A stretch of DNA of 64,000 bases, from assembly GCF_020623625.1 (NCBI RefSeq), contig NC_060206.1, forward strand, positions 496,001 through 560,000. The letters run 5' to 3'. Positions 57,358 to 64,000 of this stretch are shown piece after piece. Under the pieces are notes generated by a model. It had not been told where the DNA came from. It did not search any database and saw only the letters and a program-made list of their open reading frames with translations. Origin of the DNA: Saccharomycodes ludwigii (taxonomy: Eukaryota > Ascomycota > Saccharomycetes > Saccharomycodales > Saccharomycodaceae). Position numbers and translations under genes: made by a program. The stretch's first letter is position 1; every line of letters starts with the position of its first letter.

Positions 57358-59301
57358 ATGACTGAAACACCAATATTTAATACAAGTGTTATCATTGAAA
57401 ACCTCAAAAATGAAACTACTGGTAAACTTTTAAATGCCGAAAAAGAACTTGAAATATCTTTCATTAAACAGCAAATGCTTAAAAAGCAACAAGAAAGAAG
57501 TAGGTTATTCGACAAATTAAAAATAACTATTCCAGAAAACAATTCTCTGGAAATAAATGACACAAGTATGGGACAGGAAACAAAAAACTCAAAGCCAATT
57601 CAAAAAAAAAAATATCAAACCGTTACCCATGCAACTGATTCGTTGCCCTCTTATGAAGAAATAATTTCCAAATCAACAGAATATAAAGACGAACAGCTAG
57701 ATAATTCATCGCAAAGCACTGTGGGCTTGGTTGTTTTTGCCAAAAACGACAAAAATCAAGCAGCACCTAGTGAAAAGTTAATTTCTGGTATGAGACAAAA
57801 TCCAGAAATGTTAAACTCAGATTTAGCTGCTGTGGAAGTTGGAACCAAAGCAAATACTGAAAATTCCCTCCCAAAAAATGAAGATGTACAAGAAAGCAAA
57901 AATGTTTTTGTGGTTGCTGAACCATTAGATTCGGATAGATTGGTGGGTATTGGAGAATTGCCATTACAAAAAATGAAATTAACAGCTAGAAATGGCGCCT
58001 ATTTTAATCTAATGGTCGTCGGTCAAAGCGGTTTAGGTAAAACAACTTTCATCAACACTCTTTTTGGTACTTCTATTTTGCCCAATATTTGGAATCAAAT
58101 AGAAAGCTTAATGAAAACACCCAATGTTACTTTTAATAAAACTACATCGATTGTTAGGCATACAAGCATTTTGGAGGAAAAAGATATTTCCTTGAAATTC
58201 ACTGTTATTGACACTCCTGGGTTTGGTGACTGTTCGAATAATTCATTTTCATGGGAGCCAATCACTAATTACATTGACGAACAATTTAGAAGCTATATGT
58301 TTCAAGAAGAACAGCCAGACAGGAGTCCCATAGAAGACAGAAGAGTACATTGCTGTTTGTATTTCATTCAACCCTCAAACAAAGGATTAAGCACTTTAGA
58401 TATTGAGAGCATGAAAGAAATTTCCAAAAGAGTGAACTTGATCCCGATTATAGCTAAAGGCGACGGTTTGCTGCCTAAAGATTTACAGATTTTTAAAAAA
58501 ACAATCAGAAGTATTCTCCAAGCTCAAAACATAAAAATATGTGAATTTATTCAAAAGGAAAAAGACCCAGGTTGTAGTTTAATTTTTAAGGATTTCCCCT
58601 ATTCCATCATTGGATCAGAGTCCAAAACTTTAAATGAAGAGCATAAACTAGTATATGGTAGGAAGTACAAATGGGGTGTTTCGGAGGTAGAAAATGAAAA
58701 ACACTGTGATTTTGTTAAATTAAGAAATGTTTTGATGAAGGAAAATTTGGTTGATCTTGTCTTGAGTACTGAAGCTTATTATGAAAAGTGTAGAACAAAA
58801 TTGTTGGAAACTAGAATTTTGCAAGCTAAGGATAGTTTGATCAACGTTTCTGGTGTGAAGAAAAAAGATGAGGAAGTGATAAATATTGGTATTACCAAAA
58901 AAGGATTATCTGAGTTGGACTTTGATAATTTAAATTCAAACAAATTGGACAATTATAAGTGCTACTACATTTTTGATAAACTGTATATGGATGAGTTGGT
59001 AATCGAATGGTCTCCGATTTTTATCCATAAGCAATGGGAAGCCAAGCAAAAATTCAATGAAATTGTTTTATTGGAGGAAAAAAAATTTAAAGATTGGAAA
59101 AAAGCTTTATTTAATAGACAAACAGGGTTTAATATCGAGATTGAAAATTTGCATAAGAAAGTCAAATTGCTCCAAAAAAACTGTCAAGAGTTGGAAAAAA
59201 ACATTAATATGTCAAGAGAACTCTTCAACCATCCGCACAAACTAGCAATGAAAAATCCCATTTTGGCCAAGGAGCTTTCGCCAAAATTGTATCACAATTA
59301 A
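57358..59301 (+). CDS. SPR3: Sporulation-type septin Spr3
   Basis: 647 aa (S. cerevisiae Spr3 512). Septins are GTP-binding filament proteins; Spr3 replaces a vegetative septin at the prospore membrane. A long, charged N-terminal extension (1-210) precedes the GTPase domain: P-loop GQSGLGKT (222-229), switch DTPGFGD (285-291), G4 motif AKGD (366-369; vegetative septins usually AKAD or AKSD), and the septin-unique element GRKYKWGVSEVENEKHCDF near 440-458. A C-terminal coiled coil spans about 560-630. The septin class was set by gene order (next to PEF1 as in YGR058W-YGR059W) and by sequence divergence. An MSE lies upstream. The A19 leader directly before ATG is notable. Confidence 0.88.
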   Translation: MTETPIFNTSVIIENLKNETTGKLLNAEKELEISFIKQQMLKKQQERSRLFDKLKITIPENNSLEINDTSMGQETKNSKPIQKKKYQTVTHATDSLPSYEEIISKSTEYKDEQLDNSSQSTVGLVVFAKNDKNQAAPSEKLISGMRQNPEMLNSDLAAVEVGTKANTENSLPKNEDVQESKNVFVVAEPLDSDRLVGIGELPLQKMKLTARNGAYFNLMVVGQSGLGKTTFINTLFGTSILPNIWNQIESLMKTPNVTFNKTTSIVRHTSILEEKDISLKFTVIDTPGFGDCSNNSFSWEPITNYIDEQFRSYMFQEEQPDRSPIEDRRVHCCLYFIQPSNKGLSTLDIESMKEISKRVNLIPIIAKGDGLLPKDLQIFKKTIRSILQAQNIKICEFIQKEKDPGCSLIFKDFPYSIIGSESKTLNEEHKLVYGRKYKWGVSEVENEKHCDFVKLRNVLMKENLVDLVLSTEAYYEKCRTKLLETRILQAKDSLINVSGVKKKDEEVINIGITKKGLSELDFDNLNSNKLDNYKCYYIFDKLYMDELVIEWSPIFIHKQWEAKQKFNEIVLLEEKKFKDWKKALFNRQTGFNIEIENLHKKVKLLQKNCQELEKNINMSRELFNHPHKLAMKNPILAKELSPKLYHN

Positions 59302-59359
59302 CATATATATATATATATTTGTATGTATATGTATATGTATACAAAATTTGAAAAGTTAT

Positions 59360-60520
59360 TTATGCCTTGTAATTTATATCATTTAAATATTTCAAGTCAA
59401 CAACCGGACGTTCACCCGTAGCAGTGACTCTGGCCAAATGTCTCAAGACCGGCTTGTCAAAATCAAAAGTTATCCCATGTTGAGTTCTTCTATTATCCCA
59501 GATAACAACGGAACCAGGGGTATGGTGTGCTCTAATTTGCAAATCATGGGTATTTTCGACCAATCTGGTTAAAAAGTCTAAAAGAACATCACTTTCACCC
59601 CTTTTTAGTCCAACAATTCTTTTAGAAAATCCTTGGTTGACAAATAAAATTTTTTCCTTCAAAACAGGATGTTCTCTAACCAAGGGATGAACGCTTTCAA
59701 CTGGTTCCCTACGGATAATACCACCTTCAATTCCTGAAAATTGAGCTTGTCCCTTACCTGTATGCACAACGCTCAAAGTTTCCAAAAACTCTCTAAATTT
59801 GGGAGATAACCTCTTGTAGGCTTCTACAGTATCGGCAAACAAAGTATCGCCCCCAGACCCTGGACTGTCGATGTTTAAAAAAAAAGTATAACTGGCAGGT
59901 TGCAATTCAAAAGTGATATCAGAATGCCATGTTCTTATCCCGGCAATTTGTTTCACAAACTCATAATCTTCTTCTATTGGTCTACGATAAACTACATGGA
60001 TCTCTTTAACATCTTTTGGATGACCAGAAGTTTGATGAGTATGTAAGGGACCAAAATATTCTACCAATTTGGCAGCAAATTTAGGGCCTTTACTAGCCAA
60101 GTCTTGATCTCTGAAAATTAATACACCTCTCTTGGCAATCAAGTAAGCCAATTCATCTTTGGCCTTGTCATTGTCGATCAAACTACTCAATTGTAAACCA
60201 GTAATTTCCGACCCCAATTTTGGACTCAACTTGGTAATCTTAATTTCCTCTTTTTCATCCTTAGGAAATAGATTTGGTAAGGAGGTGTCTTTAACTCTGG
60301 TGCCTGGGTCCTCATATTCGAAAAACTCATACGGAGGATCTTTTTCTTTTCTGTCCCAGGTTGGTAAGAAATCTGGATAACTTGATAACTTATGGTACTT
60401 TTCTGGAATTGTGATAAAACCTGTTTCATCTTCATTATCTTCTACAAAATATGGATGCCCAGCAATTGGACCAAGCTTAGCAGCAGATAATTCTGGTGCA
60501 AAATGTTTTTCTACAGTCAT
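59360..60520 (-). CDS. JLP1: Jlp1, Fe(II)/2-oxoglutarate-dependent sulfonate dioxygenase
   Basis: 386 aa (S. cerevisiae Jlp1 412). A TauD-family enzyme that oxidises alkyl sulfonates such as isethionate or taurine, releasing sulfite for growth on organic sulfur. The facial triad is visible: His199-x-Asp201 in RTWHSDITF and His348 in RRTQHGITFDF. The 2-oxoglutarate-binding Arg364 (HLARVTATGERP) follows. GSGGDTLFADTVEAY (221-235) is the conserved TauD segment. No targeting signal, so cytosolic. It is tail-to-tail with SPR3 (58 bp apart), at the start of an accessory stretch. Confidence 0.93.
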   Translation of the reverse strand: MTVEKHFAPELSAAKLGPIAGHPYFVEDNEDETGFITIPEKYHKLSSYPDFLPTWDRKEKDPPYEFFEYEDPGTRVKDTSLPNLFPKDEKEEIKITKLSPKLGSEITGLQLSSLIDNDKAKDELAYLIAKRGVLIFRDQDLASKGPKFAAKLVEYFGPLHTHQTSGHPKDVKEIHVVYRRPIEEDYEFVKQIAGIRTWHSDITFELQPASYTFFLNIDSPGSGGDTLFADTVEAYKRLSPKFREFLETLSVVHTGKGQAQFSGIEGGIIRREPVESVHPLVREHPVLKEKILFVNQGFSKRIVGLKRGESDVLLDFLTRLVENTHDLQIRAHHTPGSVVIWDNRRTQHGITFDFDKPVLRHLARVTATGERPVVDLKYLNDINYKA

Positions 60521-61240
60521 ACCGTTTTTTTTTTATTTTAACTTTAAGTTTATATTTAGATTGTTTCTCATTTTTATTACTATAACTTATATAGACATAT
60601 AAACAAAAAGTTTAAAGAAATCACGACTTTGAAGAATACACTCAAAACTGCTTACCGTTTATATACCTTTTATGATTTAAACTTTGCAATACATTCATAT
60701 GTCACATATTCAGAGTATATATGTAATTTTTTTTTTTCTTGATTATTAAAATTGAAGTCAAAGTCAAAAGGACAAGATGTCTTTAATGTGGAGGGGGGGG
60801 AAAAAGTGTGTATAATATATGAAAATGGCAAACATTGGGACATGAACATAGTGAGACAAACTCAAACTTTAAATTTAAACCGATCGAGTATTTTATGAAT
60901 ATTATACACTTTTTCCTTTTTTGATTGTGTTTATTTTCTGTAAATACCAAGACTGAATGTCTTGCAGATTATTATATTAAATCAATTATATGATAAAAAA
61001 GAGAAATTCTCAAAGAAAGTTTCCTCCGTAATGCAAGTAAAAGACAGTGTTATTTTGTGTGCTTATCAATAAACTTGGAAAAGGCATCTTTGTTACATTC
61101 AGACTTTCTGTGTATTAGTATTACAAATGTCTTGAAACACACTTTTTTTTTGTACATTTTTTTTTTTTGATTTTATTTCCCATTTTTTTCCTTTTGTTCT
61201 TAACAATATGAATTAATTAAATTAATAATTAACAACAAGT
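60521..61240. other. Intergenic, JLP1 promoter to solo LTR
   Basis: About 720 bp without a gene. T-rich, with one run of 8 G near 60793-60800, rare in this DNA. No CACGTG Met4/Cbf1 site was seen for JLP1. No second LTR could be defined. Confidence 0.5.
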
Positions 61241-61610
61241 TGTAATGTTATGAAGTAGAATTGTGTGTGTCACGTTTTATACGAGATGCAAGTACTTCCG
61301 AGAATACGGAGAAGACCGAACATACGGAGATCGCCGCAAGAAGGAAAATATGCCCAGCGGACAACGAAGAAACATTAGAAAAAGTTAATACAAACATAAG
61401 GAAAAAGGTGAAAATAAATCATATATAAAGAGATGATTTATTTAGAAAGTTGATTATGAAATAGATGAGTTATATAGTTTTATTAGTTAAAAATATATAA
61501 AAGATCAAGCAACAAACTATTACATCTGCCTTGATATAAATAGTAAAGTATCAAATCTGTTTACTAACCCTGCCCCTCTCAGTATATCCTCTCTGCGACA
61601 TAACATGTAA
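61241..61610. repeat. 5-bp target-site duplication flanking the solo LTR
   Basis: TGTAA at 61241-61245 and again at 61606-61610, each directly abutting an LTR end. Five bases is the normal duplication length for Ty elements. Confidence 0.85.
61246..61605. mobile_element. Solo LTR, Ty3/sigma-like placement
   Basis: 360 bp with perfect 7-base terminal inverted repeats TGTTATG...CATAACA (TG...CA ends), flanked by an exact 5-bp target duplication TGTAA at 61241-61245 and 61606-61610. The outer copy ends 10 bp before tRNA-Val. That is the position used by Ty3 (sigma LTRs of about 340 bp with 8-base inverted ends, inserted near the Pol III start). No internal region or primer-binding site remains, so it is a solo LTR left by recombination. 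TATA-like stretches lie inside near 61424 and 61490. Intact ends and duplication suggest it is not very old. Confidence 0.85.
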
Positions 61611-61620
61611 AATATAAATT

Positions 61621-61694
61621 GGTTTTGTGGTCTAGTCGGTTATGGCATCTGCTTAACACGCAGAACGTCCCCAGTTCGATCCTGGGCAAAATCA
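61621..61694 (+). tRNA. tRNA-Val(AAC)
   Basis: 74 nt, no intron. Acceptor arms GGTTTTG and CAAAATC pair and the discriminator is A; the anticodon loop CTTAACACG holds AAC; the T arm is CCCAGTTCGATCCTGGG. It differs from the remembered S. cerevisiae tRNA-Val(AAC) by one compensated base pair in the acceptor stem. A T run follows. Confidence 0.97.
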
Positions 61695-61989
61695 ATTTTT
61701 TTTTCTCGCATATTATTTGTAATGTCACACAGTGATTGAGTTAATCAATGGAAGATTTGTCTTTTTGGAATGTACAAATTTACACAATTCTTTTTAACAA
61801 AGAAAATACCAAAAACTGTGCCAAAGACACATCAATCTTTTTTGTGCGTTTTAAAGTTTATATATATATATAGTATCATAATTATACTTAGATTATCAAT
61901 CATTTTTATCTTTCTCATAAAAGACAAGCGAGACAAATAAAGTACTTAGAACAGAAAGAAATTTTAATAAAATATTTTAATAAAAATAA

Positions 61990-63042
61990 ATGCCACCTAA
62001 ACAAGAAAAAGAAACTGTGCTTGTTAGCGGTGCATCCGGATTCATTGCAGAACATATTATTCATCAGCTGCTAGAAACAAATAAGTATAAAATAATCGGT
62101 AGTGTTAGAACTCAAAATAAAGCCGATTTATTGCACAAATTATTTGAAAATACTCCAGATTTATCATTTGTAATTGTGCCAGATCTTTCGTTTCCAAATG
62201 CCTTTGATGAAGCTTTTATTAAAATAGGTGATCAACTAAATTACATCTTTCACACCGCATCTCCTTTTTTCGTATTTTCGGAAAATCCAGAAAAAGATTT
62301 GTTAATTCCAGCTATCAATGGCACCAAAGCTATCTTGGAAGCCACTGTGAAATATGCATTCAATGTTAAAAAAGTGATTATCACTTCTTCATATGCAGCT
62401 GTAACGACTCCAGAAATAGATGCTACATCGGGAGAGATAATCACAGAGGAAAATTGGAACCCGATAACCTTGGGGGAGGGCTTGCAAAATGGAATCAAGG
62501 GATATTTTGCTTCCAAAACTTTTGCAGAAAAGGCTGCCTGGGATTTCATAAAAGAAAATAATAAAGTAAAATTCACTTTGACCACCATTTTGCCAACTCT
62601 GGTCTTGGGTGAACAGTTATTTGATCAAAATATTATTCCTGGCAAGACATTAAACACTTCTGCTGAACTAGTAAATAGACTTGTCCATTCAAACATAGAT
62701 ACACCAATAGACAATGAAATATATGGTGCCTACATTTCAGTACAAGATGTAGCAAGAAGCCATCTGGAAGTCTTATTCAATAACAATTTAGATGGGAAAA
62801 GATTATTGGTCAGTCAAGGAAGATACACTTTGCAAACAATTATTGATATTATCAATATAAATTTTCCCACATTGAGGGGGAAAATTGCTAAAGGTGTTCG
62901 CGGAACTGATACAGCTAAGATTGCTTCCTTAGCTACTATTAATAATTCTGTAACCAAAGAATTGTTAGGATTTAGATTCAGAAATTTGGAGAGCATTATT
63001 ATTGGAACTGTTGCTCAGATTTTAAAAGTCATAGGAAAATGA
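61990..63042 (+). CDS. GRE2: Gre2-type NADPH-dependent aldehyde/ketone reductase
   Basis: 350 aa (S. cerevisiae Gre2 342). An intermediate short-chain dehydrogenase that reduces methylglyoxal, isovaleraldehyde and other carbonyls, linked to stress and to isoamyl alcohol response. N-terminal nucleotide fold GASGFIAEHII (14-24); SVRTQNK at 38-44 holds the Arg typical of NADPH preference; IFHTASPF (86-93); Ser133/134 in ITSSYAAV; catalytic Tyr172-x3-Lys176 in GYFASKT. The S. cerevisiae family has several paralogues (GRE2, ARI1, YGL039W, YDR541C), and I cannot say which is orthologous. Upstream are a TATA stretch and tRNA-Val. Confidence 0.8.
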   Translation: MPPKQEKETVLVSGASGFIAEHIIHQLLETNKYKIIGSVRTQNKADLLHKLFENTPDLSFVIVPDLSFPNAFDEAFIKIGDQLNYIFHTASPFFVFSENPEKDLLIPAINGTKAILEATVKYAFNVKKVIITSSYAAVTTPEIDATSGEIITEENWNPITLGEGLQNGIKGYFASKTFAEKAAWDFIKENNKVKFTLTTILPTLVLGEQLFDQNIIPGKTLNTSAELVNRLVHSNIDTPIDNEIYGAYISVQDVARSHLEVLFNNNLDGKRLLVSQGRYTLQTIIDIININFPTLRGKIAKGVRGTDTAKIASLATINNSVTKELLGFRFRNLESIIIGTVAQILKVIGK

Positions 63043-63454
63043 AAACAAAAATAAGGATAAAAGCTTATATCTGTAGTCTATATAACTGTTTTTAAATAAA
63101 GCTGCTTTGCTTCCTTTTCATCTTTCTTGTTTTATATATTTTATATATTTTATTATAAATTTCCAAATTGAAAAAATTAACTACAAAAAAAAATAAAAAA
63201 CTGGCGCCAATTTGAATCCGACTGTGATTCCGATGTTCCGAGAAAACAGGTCTTAAAATTACCCGAATGTCATTTGTATGAGCTGTGCAATTCAGCGTCA
63301 CGTTTTAATAAAAAGAACCAATAACAAATTAACAAAAAAAAAAAAAAAAAAAAAAGTATGTATAACAACAACTCAAGTGCAACCTACCAAATAAAGAACT
63401 GCCCGTTCACAACAATTAAGAGACCAAAATTTGATACACATCCTCTTCTCCACA
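63043..63454. other. Intergenic, GRE2-like - partial gene
   Basis: No gene. A tight CCGA cluster at about 63218-63241 (TCCGACT, TCCGATG, TCCGAGA) and an A run at about 63334-63354 precede the last gene. Confidence 0.6.
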
Positions 63455-64000
63455 ATGTCAACTGATGAAAAAAATAAACCTAGGCGTTCAAAAAGATCAA
63501 TCGCTAAGGTCGATTATAGAAATACCAAGACATGGAACATTATTCTGGACGATGAAAGTAACAACATAGGTACAAAGAAACCCACCAAGACCACTTCATC
63601 CCCCACTAAGTATACTGCTGAAACGGGGAAACCTAAAACGGGGAAACCTAAAACTGAAAAAACCGAACAAGCTATAATACGACCTGTAACGTCAAAACCA
63701 AATATTACAAAAAATAAAGAAACTGAAAATACTGTTTTTAACGAACCTGAGGTGCATGAGTTAATATCTCAAACAACAGGTGTGCCATTGAGTGTCGGTC
63801 CCTCCGAGAAAATTAAGCATGAAGCTTATTGGAACTATGACAAACAGAATAATACAGAACAGATTATAAAATTTACTTCCAAATACAAATCTAACATTAA
63901 TGAATCAAGTAATATCACTCATGAAAGCTATATAAGGGAATCGAGGAAAAGGCTAAATTCGGATCTTTTAACTACTCCTTTAAAACACAAGTCTCCTTCA
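63455..64000 (+). CDS. Unrecognised protein, N-terminal part (runs off the window)
   Basis: 182 codons open from the ATG at 63455 to the window edge with no stop. The start is basic (KPRRSKRSIAKVDYRNTKTW), then a Lys/Thr/Pro-rich region with a duplicated TGKPK unit, then charged Asn/Glu-rich sequence ending near SRKRLNSDLLTTPLKHKSPS. The TTPLKHKSP ending contains Ser/Thr-Pro sites of the CDK type, and the composition suggests a disordered nuclear or cytoskeletal protein. I do not recognise the family from this part. Confidence 0.7.
   Translation, partial: MSTDEKNKPRRSKRSIAKVDYRNTKTWNIILDDESNNIGTKKPTKTTSSPTKYTAETGKPKTGKPKTEKTEQAIIRPVTSKPNITKNKETENTVFNEPEVHELISQTTGVPLSVGPSEKIKHEAYWNYDKQNNTEQIIKFTSKYKSNINESSNITHESYIRESRKRLNSDLLTTPLKHKSPS

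Overview
The window is nuclear DNA of a budding yeast (Saccharomycetales). Gene density is high and introns are rare: only the two ribosomal-protein genes are spliced, with GTATGT or GTACGT donors and TACTAAC branch sites. Every recognisable protein has its closest remembered relative in Saccharomyces cerevisiae. The DNA is very AT-rich, and long poly(T)/poly(A) runs (up to 36 T) mark nearly every intergenic space. Gene order is the ancestral, pre-whole-genome-duplication order: genes that S. cerevisiae splits between two sister chromosome segments are interleaved here as single copies. An AT-rich non-duplicated lineage such as Saccharomycodaceae (for example Saccharomycodes ludwigii) fits best. 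That species assignment is inference.

Region 1 (about 0.8-23.3 kb) merges the YPR125-YPR137 and YGR117-YGR120 segments: YLH47/MDM38, ANT1, SCD6, NAT3, a YGR117C-like LisH protein, RPS23, SPN1, TOM5, a decayed MSS18, NUP57, COG2, tRNA-Asp, CTF4 and RRP9. These are housekeeping genes for mitochondria, peroxisomes, RNA granules, N-terminal acetylation, transcription elongation, the nuclear pore, Golgi tethering, replication and U3 snoRNP function.

Region 2 (23.3-28.4 kb) is a break in that order, holding tRNA-His, a BDS1-type sulfatase and an ATF/SLI1-type acyltransferase. Region 3 (28.5-55.2 kb) merges YOR290-YOR293 with YMR227-YMR230: SNF2, TAF7, MTF1, RRP5, YPK9, the YOR292C Mpv17-family gene and RPS10, with three unrecognised genes inserted (178, 500 and 225 aa).

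Region 4 (55.7-59.3 kb) carries PEF1 and the sporulation septin SPR3, adjacent in S. cerevisiae as YGR058W-YGR059W. Region 5 (59.3 kb to the end) is accessory: JLP1 (sulfonate dioxygenase), a solo LTR beside tRNA-Val, a GRE2-like reductase, and an unrecognised gene that runs off the window.

Signals not explained by the genes include a recurrent CCGA-core motif, often paired or tandemly repeated, in most promoters; a 37-bp tandem repeat in the NUP57 promoter; cell-cycle and meiotic sites that fit CTF4 and SPR3; the step-wise decay of MSS18; and a clean solo LTR of Ty3/sigma-like placement.
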